DNA of 59,814 nucleotides from Nitrospirota bacterium (lineage in GTDB: Bacteria; Nitrospirota; Thermodesulfovibrionia; Thermodesulfovibrionales; UBA1546). The notes under the pieces were generated by a model, which did not search any database, had not been told where the DNA came from, and was given only the letters and a program-made list of their open reading frames with translations. A program made the position numbers and the translations under genes. The DNA is taken from positions 1 to 59,814 of the forward strand of contig JACQXE010000077.1 of the NCBI GenBank assembly GCA_016208915.1. The letters run 5' to 3'. Below, piece by piece: positions 1 to 7,338 of the stretch (its first letter is position 1; each line of letters opens with the position of its first letter).

Positions 1-155
1 TGGAATATGGGTTGCCTAAAAATAAGCGATTATAGGCTATTTGGAAAAGCTGATTTTATTAAAAGCGTGTCATCAAAACCTAAAATGAGAGGTAATCAGG
101 TAAAATACAAAAAGCGGACATTTCTAAATTGGCGGAACAAATAAAGGAAAAAATA

Positions 156-184
156 TTGACAAGACTCTTCTCTTGTGATATGTT
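156..184 (+). promoter_or_regulatory. sigma70-like promoter of the regulator gene
   Basis: The -35 hexamer TTGACA (156-161) is separated by exactly 17 nt from a -10 hexamer TATGTT (179-184). Transcription would begin near 190-192, which is where the ATG of the downstream gene lies (191), so the transcript is probably leaderless. Upstream bases 1-155 show no gene that can be recognised; two short open frames end at 144 and 194 without a convincing start or family signature. Confidence 0.7.
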
Positions 185-211
185 CAATATATGAACGTTC
201 ATAAATTGAAC
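182..211. promoter_or_regulatory. tandem palindromic operator (2 x GTTCA-N5-TGAAC)
   Basis: Two perfect 15-bp palindromes sit head to tail with no gap: GTTCA ATATA TGAAC at 182-196 and GTTCA TAAAT TGAAC at 197-211. The first overlaps the -10 box and the start codon, and the second lies in the first codons of the gene. A dimeric winged-helix protein bound here would block RNA polymerase. Autorepression by the product of the gene at 191 is the simplest reading; this is inferred from position and symmetry only. Confidence 0.6.
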
Positions 212-838
212 GAGAAAATACCGGAAACTCAGGACACATACAAGTCCCTTCTGCTTCTCGATGAGATTTCGAAGGGCGAGCCGCTTTCTCAGAGGGATTT
301 AAGCAGTAGACTCAATATAGCCCTCGGTCTTGTCAATTCCTACATTAAGAACCTTGTCTCAAAAGGCTACGTGACGGTTAAGGCTATTCCCGCCAAGCGA
401 TTTGCCTATTATCTCACACCAAAGGGTTTTGCGGAAAAAACAAGGTTAACCTACCATCATCTCCAGAACTTTACAGCCCTTTACAGAGAGGCAAGAAAGG
501 ATTTTGGAGAACTTTTCAGCGAGCTGTATAAAAATGGGGTGAGAAGCGTGGTGTTTGCAGGCGTTGATGAGTCTGCTGAGATAGCATATCTTTCCCTGCA
601 GGAGTTTGATATAAAATTTTTAGGCATTGTGGACAATGAACCAACAGGCAAGGCTTTCTTTAAATATGAGATAATGTCTTTTGAGAGAATAAAGGGGATA
701 AATGCTGATTTTGTAATCATAAGCTCGTTTTTAAAGAAGGATGAAATTTATAAAAGACTTATAGAAGAGGGTATCACATCTCAGAAGATTAAGAGTATAT
801 TCCCTGTATCAAACAGATTAGTGAAGGGGAAAAGATGA
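191..838 (+). CDS. winged-helix regulator with C-terminal Rossmann-like domain
   Basis: A 215-residue protein with an N-terminal MarR/Lrp-like winged helix (about residues 15-85). The helix-turn-helix spans about 32-61, followed by a wing ending in YYLTPKGFAEK. The C-terminal half (about 115-200) has an alternating beta/alpha pattern beginning VRSVVFAGVDESAEIAYL, like the sensor domains of regulators found at the head of exopolysaccharide clusters. No Shine-Dalgarno precedes the ATG at 191, and the promoter -10 ends at 184, so leaderless translation is likely. Its last four bases overlap the next gene (ATGA at 835), so the two are co-translated. It probably represses its own promoter through the tandem palindromes and may sense a sugar-pathway metabolite; the ligand is unknown. 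Confidence 0.8.
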   Translation: MNVHKLNEKIPETQDTYKSLLLLDEISKGEPLSQRDLSSRLNIALGLVNSYIKNLVSKGYVTVKAIPAKRFAYYLTPKGFAEKTRLTYHHLQNFTALYREARKDFGELFSELYKNGVRSVVFAGVDESAEIAYLSLQEFDIKFLGIVDNEPTGKAFFKYEIMSFERIKGINADFVIISSFLKKDEIYKRLIEEGITSQKIKSIFPVSNRLVKGKR

Positions 839-1329
839 TTCAATGGTATGCAATATACACAAAGCCGAAGAGCGAGGGCCTTGTAGCTGATTCTCTCAGC
901 AGGGCAGGGATTGAGGTATTTAATCCTCATCTGAAACAGAGACGATACCTGCAAGGTCATTACAGGGATATAATCAGGCCTCTCTTTCCTTCTTATATAT
1001 TTGCCAGGTTTGAGCACATAAACACATCATGGATGATTCGATATACGCGCGGCGTTAAAAAGATAGTGGGCGGAGATTCACCGTGGCCTGTTTCAGATGA
1101 TATTATTGATTTAATCAAATCTAATGAAAAAGACGGTGTTGTTACACTGAGGTCTCCGAAGCTGATATGCGGTGATAAGGTTGTGATAAAAGACGGCCCC
1201 TTGCAGGGTCTCATCGGAATATTCGAAAGAGAAACCAAAGGCGATGAGAGAGTGGTTCTGCTGTTGAATGCGGTTGAGTATCAGGCAAGGGTTATTGTGT
1301 ATAATTCATCTTTGGCAAAGGCCTCATAA
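835..1329 (+). CDS. NusG/RfaH-like specialised antitermination factor
   Basis: This 164-residue protein has an NGN domain (about 1-100, with WYAIYTKPKSE at the start and the diagnostic LFPSYIFARF at 50-59). A KOW motif follows near 113-131 (GDKVVIKDGPLQGLIGIFE). It is a NusG paralogue rather than housekeeping NusG: there are no secE or rpl genes nearby, and it sits at the head of a polysaccharide operon like RfaH, UpxY and LoaP. Such factors ride with RNA polymerase and suppress termination in long operons. An exact ops core lies 103 nt after its stop codon, which supports RfaH-like recruitment. It is translationally coupled to the upstream regulator. Function is confident at family level; the ops-dependent mechanism is inferred. 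Confidence 0.88.
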   Translation: MIQWYAIYTKPKSEGLVADSLSRAGIEVFNPHLKQRRYLQGHYRDIIRPLFPSYIFARFEHINTSWMIRYTRGVKKIVGGDSPWPVSDDIIDLIKSNEKDGVVTLRSPKLICGDKVVIKDGPLQGLIGIFERETKGDERVVLLLNAVEYQARVIVYNSSLAKAS

Positions 1330-1375
1330 CTGAGGTTTGGCGCCTCAGCCGAAATATTTCCGGCAGGGGCTTTTT
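1330..1375 (+). terminator. intrinsic terminator with competing antiterminator hairpin
   Basis: The terminator stem pairs 1342-1346 with 1366-1370 and 1348-1351 with 1361-1364 (one A/A mismatch, one G-U pair), followed by TTTTT at 1371-1375. A mutually exclusive hairpin pairs CTGAGG (1330-1335) with CCTCAG (1343-1348), which would destroy the terminator. A third option pairs CCTCA (1322-1326) with TGAGG (1331-1335) and overlaps the stop codon of the NusG-like gene. This is the layout of an attenuator; what switches it is not visible. Confidence 0.6.
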
Positions 1376-1431
1376 AAATATATGGGAATGATATCAGACA
1401 TTCCAAAATTAAGGTGGCTAATAAGCCGGAT

Positions 1432-1440
1432 GGCGGTAGC
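1432..1440 (+). promoter_or_regulatory. ops element (RfaH-type recruitment site)
   Basis: GGCGGTAGC matches the core of the enterobacterial ops element exactly, and the next bases CTG match GTG of the E. coli site at two of three positions. It lies in the leader between the NusG-like gene and the first biosynthetic gene, 35 nt before its ATG. A small hairpin (GGAATG 1385-1390 with CATTCC 1399-1404) precedes it. In E. coli the polymerase pauses here and RfaH is loaded onto the exposed non-template strand. Location next to an RfaH/NusG paralogue makes a chance match unlikely. Confidence 0.7.
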
Positions 1441-1475
1441 CTGTCTTAAAATTGTTGTAAGGAGGGAGCATAAAT

Positions 1476-3047
1476 ATGCTTAAAATTGCTGTAATAGGAG
1501 CTGGCTATTGGGGTAAGAATATTGTAAGAAATTTTTACGAGCTTGGTGTGTTGCATACTGTCTGTGACAGCAAGACTGAGCTTCTGGATGTTATCAGGAA
1601 AAACTATACGAATATAGAGATTACTTCTTCTTTTGAAGCCCTTTTTAAAAATCCTGAGATAAGGGCAATAGCTATTGCAACGCCTGCTGTTTCTCATTAC
1701 AACATTGCTAAAGAGGCCCTTAAGGCTGGCAAGGATGTTTTTGTGGAAAAACCATTATCCCTTACTGTTAAAGAGGGCGAGGAGCTTGTATATCTTGCAA
1801 AACAAAAAAACAGGATATTGATGGTAGGACATCTGCTCCACTACCATCAGGCAATTAAGAAACTCAAGGAACTTATATCAACAGGAGAGCTCGGCAAGGT
1901 TCAGTATATCTATTCTAATCGGCTCAATATTGGCAAATTAAGAACAGAGGAGAATATTTTATGGAGTTTTGCGCCTCATGATATATCTGTTATCCTAATG
2001 CTTCTTGAGGAAGAGCCTGTAAGTGTAGCAGCATTTGGAGGGGACTATCTTAACAAAGGCATTTATGACACTACAATGACTACGCTTGAGTTCAGAAATG
2101 GCGTAAAAGGCCATATTTTTGTCAGCTGGCTTCATCCATTTAAGGAACAAAAATTAGTTGTTGTGGGTTCAAAGGCAATGGCTGTTTTTGACGACGTAAG
2201 TAAAGAGAAGTTATTTCTTTATCCTCATAAAATAGAATGGAAAGAGGGCAAAATACCCGTTGCCAAAAAAGCCGATTACCAAATTATAAATATAGGGAGC
2301 GGAGAACCTTTAAAGGAGGAGTTAAGTCATTTCATTGAATGCGTTATGGATAGGAAAAGACCAAGGACTGATGGCGCAGAGGGACTAAGGGTATTAAAGA
2401 TACTTGAAGCTGCTGAGAAAGGGCTTCTAAAAAGTAAACATGATAACGGGAAAAAAAGCAGCCCTGAATATTCTGTCCATGAAAGCGCCTATGTAGATAA
2501 GGATGTTGAAATAGGGGAAGGAACAAGCATCTGGCATTTCAGCCATGTATTGAAAGGCTCAACGATTGGCAAGAACTGCAAAATAGGCCAGAATGTAGTC
2601 ATAGGACCGAATGCGGTTATAGGGAAGAACGTTAAAATTCAGAATAATATATCGGTGTATGAAGGCGTTACTCTCGAAGACAATGTCTTCTGCGGCCCTT
2701 CAATGGTTTTTACAAATGTTTTCAATCCGAGGAGCGAGATACCGAGGATGAAGGAACTGAAAGAGACACTTGTGAAACAGGGAGCAACAATCGGAGCAAA
2801 TGCAACTATTGTTTGCGGTAATACCATAGGCAGATATGCATTTATCGGTGCTGGAGCTGTTGTTACAAAAGATGTTCCGGATTACGGTCTTGTGATGGGA
2901 AATCCCGCAAAGCTGAGCGGATGGATTTGCAGATGCGGCGTAAAACTAAAATCAGCAGGCAAGAAAAACAAGATTGGTTGCGAAACCTGCGGAAACACCT
3001 ATAGATTAAATAGAGGAAAACTTGAGGTTGTCGAGGAGGGACAATGA
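1476..3047 (+). CDS. fused Gfo/Idh dehydrogenase and hexapeptide N-acetyltransferase (WbpB-WbpD type)
   Basis: A 523-residue fusion. Residues about 1-315 are a Gfo/Idh/MocA oxidoreductase with the nucleotide motif GAGYWG at 8-13 and the family VEKPLSL motif, as in WbpB, which oxidises C3 of UDP-GlcNAcA. Residues about 330-480 are a left-handed beta-helix acyltransferase with repeated IG-x4-I hexapeptides, like WbpD, which acetylates the 3-amino group. A short cysteine pair set (CRCG and CETC, about 484-505) suggests a zinc ribbon at the C terminus. The start has a strong Shine-Dalgarno (AGGAGGG). The next gene, a WbpE-like aminotransferase, overlaps it by four bases and supplies the middle step. 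Product: UDP-GlcNAc(3NAc)A. The fusion order puts steps one and three in one chain. Confidence 0.85.
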   Translation: MLKIAVIGAGYWGKNIVRNFYELGVLHTVCDSKTELLDVIRKNYTNIEITSSFEALFKNPEIRAIAIATPAVSHYNIAKEALKAGKDVFVEKPLSLTVKEGEELVYLAKQKNRILMVGHLLHYHQAIKKLKELISTGELGKVQYIYSNRLNIGKLRTEENILWSFAPHDISVILMLLEEEPVSVAAFGGDYLNKGIYDTTMTTLEFRNGVKGHIFVSWLHPFKEQKLVVVGSKAMAVFDDVSKEKLFLYPHKIEWKEGKIPVAKKADYQIINIGSGEPLKEELSHFIECVMDRKRPRTDGAEGLRVLKILEAAEKGLLKSKHDNGKKSSPEYSVHESAYVDKDVEIGEGTSIWHFSHVLKGSTIGKNCKIGQNVVIGPNAVIGKNVKIQNNISVYEGVTLEDNVFCGPSMVFTNVFNPRSEIPRMKELKETLVKQGATIGANATIVCGNTIGRYAFIGAGAVVTKDVPDYGLVMGNPAKLSGWICRCGVKLKSAGKKNKIGCETCGNTYRLNRGKLEVVEEGQ

Positions 3048-4219
3048 AACAGATACCAATGCTCGATCTTAGGGCCGAATACGAATATATGAGGGATGAT
3101 ATTGATGCGGCAATAACTAAATGTCTTGAACATCAGAAGTGGATACTTGGTCCTGAAGTGAAAGAACTTGAGGAGAAGATAGCCGGGTATCTTGGGGTAA
3201 AACATTGTATCTGTATCTCATCAGGAACCGATGCGCTTGTGCTTTCCCTGAGGGCGCTGGCAATTAAGACAAAAGGTCAGGAATATTTTGATAAGACTGA
3301 TGAGATAATAACAACCCCTTTTACTTTCACAGCAACAGGCGATGCTATTTTGAGGTCAGGCGCAACGCCGGTGTTCGTTGATATAGATCCCGCAACTTAT
3401 AATATAGACCCGATTAAGATCAAAAAGTATTTAACTCAGAACTCGAAACTCGAAACTCCGGACTCTAAAGTCGTCGGAATCATTCCTGTCCATTTGTATG
3501 GGCAGTCCTGCCAGATGGATGAGCTTAAGGCCATTGCAAAAGAATACAATCTCTTTGTTGTTGAGGATGTTGCACAGGCATTTGGTGGAATTTGGAAAGG
3601 TAAAAAACTCGGCTCGATTGGCAATACAGGGGCCTTTAGTTTTTTTCCCTCAAAAAATCTCGGAGGTTTCGGAGACGGCGGCATGGTGTCCACAGATGAC
3701 GACGAACTTGCCCCCCTTGTGAGGATGCTCCTGAAACATGGTGGAAAAGACAAATACAACGTTGATCATATCGGCTATAATGCCAGGCTTGACACCTTGC
3801 AGGCAGCGGTTCTCCTTGCAAAGTTTAAATATTTAGACGAGTTCAACGAGAAAAGGAGAAGGATAGCTGAGTTGTATAACCAAGGGTTGCATGGGATTAG
3901 CGACCTGATTTTACCATCCGAAGCTGAAAGCTTAAAGCTGAAAGCTCAAAGTTACCACGTCTATCACCAATATACTGTTCGCACAGAGAGACGAGATGAA
4001 CTCCAGAATTATCTGAAAGAACAAGGAATATCCACGATGATTTACTATCCGTTCCCGCTTCACAAGATGAAGGTATTTGAAGGAAGAAGCAGGATTTCAG
4101 ACAATCTTTCAAATGCAGAGAGTGCCTGTCAGGGAGTGCTGAGCCTTCCGATAGAGCCTCTGATGAATGAAAAAGATATAGTTCATATATGTGAAATCGT
4201 TAATAAATTTAAAATTTAA
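3044..4219 (+). CDS. DegT/DnrJ/EryC1 aminotransferase, WbpE-like
   Basis: This 391-residue PLP enzyme has the sugar aminotransferase signature SFFPSKNLGGFGDGG, with the Schiff-base lysine at K204, and the early PMLDLRAEYEYM segment. With the upstream fusion it should transaminate UDP-3-keto-GlcNAcA using glutamate, as WbpE does. It overlaps the fusion gene by four bases. Two short segments look inserted: residues about 130-141, encoded by repeats of ACTCGAA-like units, and residues about 292-304, encoded by repeats of AAAGCTGA-like units. Both stay in frame and fall in surface-type linkers. Fragments of a near-identical 3' end occur at 8336 and 8773. Confidence 0.87.
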   Translation: MKQIPMLDLRAEYEYMRDDIDAAITKCLEHQKWILGPEVKELEEKIAGYLGVKHCICISSGTDALVLSLRALAIKTKGQEYFDKTDEIITTPFTFTATGDAILRSGATPVFVDIDPATYNIDPIKIKKYLTQNSKLETPDSKVVGIIPVHLYGQSCQMDELKAIAKEYNLFVVEDVAQAFGGIWKGKKLGSIGNTGAFSFFPSKNLGGFGDGGMVSTDDDELAPLVRMLLKHGGKDKYNVDHIGYNARLDTLQAAVLLAKFKYLDEFNEKRRRIAELYNQGLHGISDLILPSEAESLKLKAQSYHVYHQYTVRTERRDELQNYLKEQGISTMIYYPFPLHKMKVFEGRSRISDNLSNAESACQGVLSLPIEPLMNEKDIVHICEIVNKFKI

Positions 4220-4229
4220 AACGTTATAT

Positions 4230-5060
4230 ATGCTTAATAATTACGAGATAACTATCAAAAAACAGAAAGGGCTGGCTTCTGTAGATTTTAGGGAACTCTG
4301 GAAGTTCAGGGAACTGTTATATACTCTTGCTTTCAGGGATATAAAAGTAAAATATAAGCAGACCGCGCTCGGAGCTTTATGGGCGATACTCCAGCCGTTT
4401 TTGACTATGATAGTATTTTCCGTGCTCTTTGGCACTCTCGCAAAAGTGCCATCTGATGGTATCCCTTACCCGATATTCGTCTACGCAGGGCTTCTGCCGT
4501 GGAATTATTTTTCTGCTGCGCTGAGCAGTTCGGGCAACAGCCTTGTAGCGAGTTCAAACCTTATCACAAAGGTATATTTCCCGAGGATAATCATACCCGC
4601 AAGCGCTTCCCTTTCCGGCCTTCTCGATTTCTTCATCGCCTTTATTATCCTAATAGGTATGATGTTCTTCTATCATTTTACTCCGAGCGCCTCAGGCGTT
4701 CTCATGATCCCGATATTGATATTTCTGACCTTTCTCATTGCTGTAGGCTGCGGTCTATGGCTTTCGGCGCTAAATGTGGAATACAGGGATTTTCAGTATG
4801 TAACGCCTTTTCTTGTACAGATATGGATGTTTGTTACACCTGTGATTTATCCGATTACTTTATTTCCTGAAAAGTATCGCTGGTTCCTGTCTTTGAATCC
4901 GATGGCAGGGATCATAGAGGCTTTTCGTTCTGCAACCTTGGGGCATCAGTCTGTTAATTGGAATTTGCTGCTTATTTCTGCTGGGATTGGGGTTTTAATC
5001 TTTGTCACAGGTCTGCTTTATTTCCGAAAAGTCGAGCGGTTATTTGCGGATGTGATTTAA
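4230..5060 (+). CDS. wzm: ABC-2 type polysaccharide export permease (Wzm)
   Basis: A 276-residue membrane protein with six likely transmembrane segments and the ABC-2 features RDIKVKYKQTALGALWAILQ near the N terminus and LNVEYRDFQYVTPFLVQIWM before the last helices, as in O-antigen exporters. The ATG at 4230 is preferred to one at 4191 because the latter overlaps the upstream gene, and homologues start near the cytoplasmic RELL helix. Wzm needs the ATPase Wzt; only three 5' fragments of a wzt gene follow, so the transporter is probably non-functional unless wzt lies elsewhere. Confidence 0.88.
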   Translation: MLNNYEITIKKQKGLASVDFRELWKFRELLYTLAFRDIKVKYKQTALGALWAILQPFLTMIVFSVLFGTLAKVPSDGIPYPIFVYAGLLPWNYFSAALSSSGNSLVASSNLITKVYFPRIIIPASASLSGLLDFFIAFIILIGMMFFYHFTPSASGVLMIPILIFLTFLIAVGCGLWLSALNVEYRDFQYVTPFLVQIWMFVTPVIYPITLFPEKYRWFLSLNPMAGIIEAFRSATLGHQSVNWNLLLISAGIGVLIFVTGLLYFRKVERLFADVI

Positions 5061-5075
5061 AGACTGTATATCATA

Positions 5076-5104
5076 TTTACATATTTTCAGAAAATAGGTA
5101 TAAT
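5076..5104 (+). promoter_or_regulatory. sigma70-like promoter of the AbrB/PIN module
   Basis: TTTACA (5076-5081), a 17-nt spacer and a consensus TATAAT (5099-5104) precede the antitoxin start at 5126, with Shine-Dalgarno AAGGAGGT between them. The module therefore carries its own promoter, as expected for an inserted toxin-antitoxin cassette. Confidence 0.7.
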
Positions 5105-5125
5105 GAAAACAAAAGGAGGTCAGTG

Positions 5126-5368
5126 ATGGCAACAGGAGTTGTTGGAGAACGCGGACAGATTACCATTCCTAAAGATATACGGAAACGTCTCGGCATTAAG
5201 CCGAAAACCTCGGTAGTCATGGAAGTTACGCCTGAGGGTTTGCTTATCCATCCAACTATAACTGTTAAGATTCGCAGTTTTTCCGCTGAGTTTATTGACG
5301 AAACAGCAGGCAAAGATATTATCCGTCCTGGTGAAAGGGAAAAAATACTGGGAAAATGGAGAAAGTGA
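5126..5368 (+). CDS. AbrB/MazE-family antitoxin
   Basis: This 80-residue protein has the swapped-hairpin AbrB signature in residues about 6-40 (VGERGQITIPKDIRKRLGIK) followed by a short C-terminal tail that would neutralise the toxin. The ATG at 5126 follows AAAAGGAGGTCAGTG, a strong ribosome site, and a consensus promoter. The 3' end overlaps the PIN-domain gene by 13 bp, typical of a coupled antitoxin-toxin pair. It likely autoregulates its promoter. Confidence 0.82.
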   Translation: MATGVVGERGQITIPKDIRKRLGIKPKTSVVMEVTPEGLLIHPTITVKIRSFSAEFIDETAGKDIIRPGEREKILGKWRK

Positions 5369-5784
5369 AGGTCTTTCTCGACAGCAATGTGGTCTTTTCC
5401 ATATGCTGGTCAGGGAAGGAAAAGTCACGCTCATATTTACTGTATGAGCTTCAAAAAATGGGCTTTTTCGATATTTTTATTTCTCGGCTTGTTCATGATG
5501 AGACAAAGTTTAACCTGGAGATCAAGAGGGTGGAAGCAATCCCGTTTTTTGAGGAACTCATTAGGCATTCAACCATAATTCCGGACATCGCTTCATCAGC
5601 CGGTGAAGATGAAGCTGCATTACTGCCTGATAACGACAGGATTATATTTTCCTCTGCTGTCTTCCATAGAATGGACTTTTTCCTGACAGGCAACAGAAGG
5701 GATTATAGCCGTCTTTATCATAAAAAAATATCTCGCACTATAGTGCTTACACCGGCCGATTTCCTTAATAAAAGGTATTTATGA
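5356..5784 (+). CDS. PIN-domain toxin (VapC-like)
   Basis: 142 residues with the PIN layout: an N-terminal acidic strand VFLDSNVVFS, a central conserved acidic region (GEDEAALL) and a C-terminal DFFLTGNRRDY that resembles the last PIN strand and its acidic residue. PIN toxins are Mg-dependent ribonucleases that cut tRNA or rRNA. It is translationally coupled to the AbrB-type antitoxin upstream. It sits between wzm and the broken wzt copies, so it may be cargo of the rearrangement rather than part of polysaccharide synthesis. Confidence 0.75.
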   Translation: MEKVKVFLDSNVVFSICWSGKEKSRSYLLYELQKMGFFDIFISRLVHDETKFNLEIKRVEAIPFFEELIRHSTIIPDIASSAGEDEAALLPDNDRIIFSSAVFHRMDFFLTGNRRDYSRLYHKKISRTIVLTPADFLNKRYL

Positions 5785-5797
5785 TAATTTTCCCTAA

Positions 5798-6019
5798 TAT
5801 CTGAGTCTTGGACGCCAAAAGACTACCCAAAAGATTTTAAGAGCGGCAGAAGAAAATCCGGCTATAACGAGGGAAGGTCTTGCGAGGCTTTTAGGCATTA
5901 GTCCTGAAGGAGTAAAATATCATCTTGATAATCTTAAGAAAAAAGGGTTGATTAAAAGAGTCGGAGGAAGAAAAGAGGGGATGTGGATTGTCAAAAAAAA
6001 TGGAGATCACAAAACATAA
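5798..6019 (+). pseudogene. remnant winged-helix domain
   Basis: An open frame of 73 codons with no usable start codon encodes a clean winged helix: KILRAAEENPAITREGLARL followed by GISPEGVKYHLDNLKKKGLI. This resembles the C-terminal winged helix of AlbA_2/AAA_4-type or Fic-associated regulators. The upstream part of the parent gene is missing, so it is read as a 3' fragment left by recombination. It stops 18 bases before the first wzt fragment. Confidence 0.55.
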
Positions 6020-6037
6020 CATGACTCTGGTACGGGC

Positions 6038-6184
6038 ATGAGTAATCCCATTATCGAAGTTACAAATCTGTCAAAGCAATATTGCATCGGCGCAAGAGCG
6101 CCGTACAAGACTTTACGTGAGACCCTGATGAACGCGGCAAAGACAAAAGTAAAATCTTTTAATAGCCTCTGGTTTCCGGTATAA
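6038..6184 (+). pseudogene. 5' fragment 1 of wzt (ABC ATPase)
   Basis: Forty-eight codons begin MSNPIIEVTNLSKQYCIGAR and continue with APYKTLRETLMNA, the N terminus of an O-antigen ABC exporter ATPase. Homology ends after about 37-44 residues and the frame runs into unrelated codons (NSLWFPV, stop). The Walker A motif is absent, so it cannot be an ATPase. It is one of three fragments of the same gene start in 2.3 kb. Confidence 0.8.
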
Positions 6185-6220
6185 TTAAAACGTGAAAAAG
6201 TTTATAGTCATGGAGAATTA

Positions 6221-6494
6221 GTGCCGAGAATCTCGATTTTTATAGGAATCGTCATTTATAGGAATCGTCATTTATATGTATTATGATGATCATAATCCGC
6301 CGCATTTCCACGCATTATATGAAGGTGTTGAGGCTGTATTCGATATGGAAGGTAATTTATTAAGAGGCGATATGATCCCGAGAGCACAAAAACTTATTAA
6401 AGAATGGAGTCGTATTCATAATAGTGAATTAATTGATAACTGGCATAGGGCACAGGAAGATAAACCGCTTAACTGGATAGAGCCTTTAAGGTAG
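6221..6494 (+). pseudogene. DUF4160 protein, frameshifted by a 16-bp tandem duplication
   Basis: From GTG 6221 the frame reads the family N terminus (MPRISIFIGIVI) but hits a stop because a 16-bp unit is duplicated (6239-6260 repeats as 6255-6276). Removing one unit joins it in frame with MYYDDHNPPHFHALYEG and the rest of a DUF4160 domain. Translation might still begin at ATG 6276, giving 72 residues that lack the first strand. DUF4160 genes commonly pair with DUF2442 genes, as here, in modules that resemble toxin-antitoxin systems. The first half is therefore damaged, and the activity of the truncated product is doubtful. Confidence 0.72.
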
Positions 6495-6504
6495 GAGGTG
6501 TTTT

Positions 6505-6783
6505 ATGAATAAAATAATTCATGTCATTGAGGCAGAGTATCTGGAGAATTATATAATTAAAGTCTGGTTTGATGACGGAAGTGTAAAAATAGTAGATTTG
6601 GAACCTTATGCCAAAAGGGGCGGGATTTTCAGCAGACTCGCTGATAAAGAGTTTTTCAAAAAATATTTTATAGACCTGAATACATTATGCTGGCCTAACG
6701 GTGCAGATATCGCTCCTGAGCGATTATATGAAATTGGCAAAGTTACAGATAACCCCCAACATTTTGTGCCTGTAAACAGATAG
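6505..6783 (+). CDS. DUF2442 protein
   Basis: 92 residues of the DUF2442 family: VIEAEYLENYIIKVWFDDGS, then KIVDLEPYAKRGGIFSRLAD and a closing LCWPNGADIAPERLYE. It follows DUF4160 by 10 bp with a strong Shine-Dalgarno (TAGGAGGTG). The pair is widespread on mobile and accessory DNA and behaves in distribution like a toxin-antitoxin module, although the biochemical role is not established. It is intact here while its partner carries a frameshift. Confidence 0.8.
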   Translation: MNKIIHVIEAEYLENYIIKVWFDDGSVKIVDLEPYAKRGGIFSRLADKEFFKKYFIDLNTLCWPNGADIAPERLYEIGKVTDNPQHFVPVNR

Positions 6784-6825
6784 AATCAGTCATATTCTCT
6801 TGAAGTTATAAAACCTGAAACAAAC

Positions 6826-7338
6826 ATGTTTTCTATTATCGAAATTACAAATCTGTCAAAGCAATACCGCATCGGCACAAGAGCGCCGTACAAGACTTTG
6901 CGTGAGACGCTGATGAATGCGATTGCCTTACCTGCGAGAATGTTCAGACGGAATAGTTCGGAAGAAAACAATACTATTTGGGCATTAAAGGATGTTTCTT
7001 TTGACGTGAAAGAGGGCGAGGTCGTAGGGATCATCGGCAGAAACGGCGCAGGAAAGTCCACGCTTCTTAAAATACTTTCGAGAGTGACAGAGCCTACCGA
7101 AGGAGAGATAAAATTGCGCGGGAGGGTAGCGAGTCTGCTTGAAGTCGGGACAGGTTTTCATCCTGAATTGACAGGAAGGGAAAATATATATTTGAACGGC
7201 GCGATATTTGGAATGAGCAAGGCGAAGATAAACAGGAAGTTTGATGAGATAGTGGCGTTTGCAGAAATAAGGAGAGCAGGAGAAATTAAATGCTATAATA
7301 AAATCAATAACCAAGGAGGTGTTAGATGCCTAAAATAG
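6826..7338 (+). pseudogene. 5' fragment 2 of wzt (ABC ATPase), C-terminally replaced
   Basis: This is the longest wzt fragment. It has MFSIIEITNLSKQYRIGTRA, then a Walker A motif (GIIGRNGAGKSTLLKIL, about residues 68-84), and runs to VAFAEI (about residue 148). Homology then stops near 7268, before the signature motif and Walker B, and the frame continues through the promoter and first codons of the next toxin-antitoxin pair. The 170-residue product cannot hydrolyse ATP normally. Bases about 6864-7028 are almost identical to fragment 3 (two mismatches). Confidence 0.85.

Noticed and set aside
1-194. Two short open frames before the first regulator (ending at 144 and 194)
   Set aside because: Neither has a family motif or convincing start, and the second runs into the promoter of the regulator gene. 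They are mentioned only as unassigned DNA.
4191-4229. An earlier start for wzm inside the aminotransferase gene
   Set aside because: The extra 13 residues have no family support and overlap the stop of the upstream gene; ATG 4230 gives the expected N terminus.
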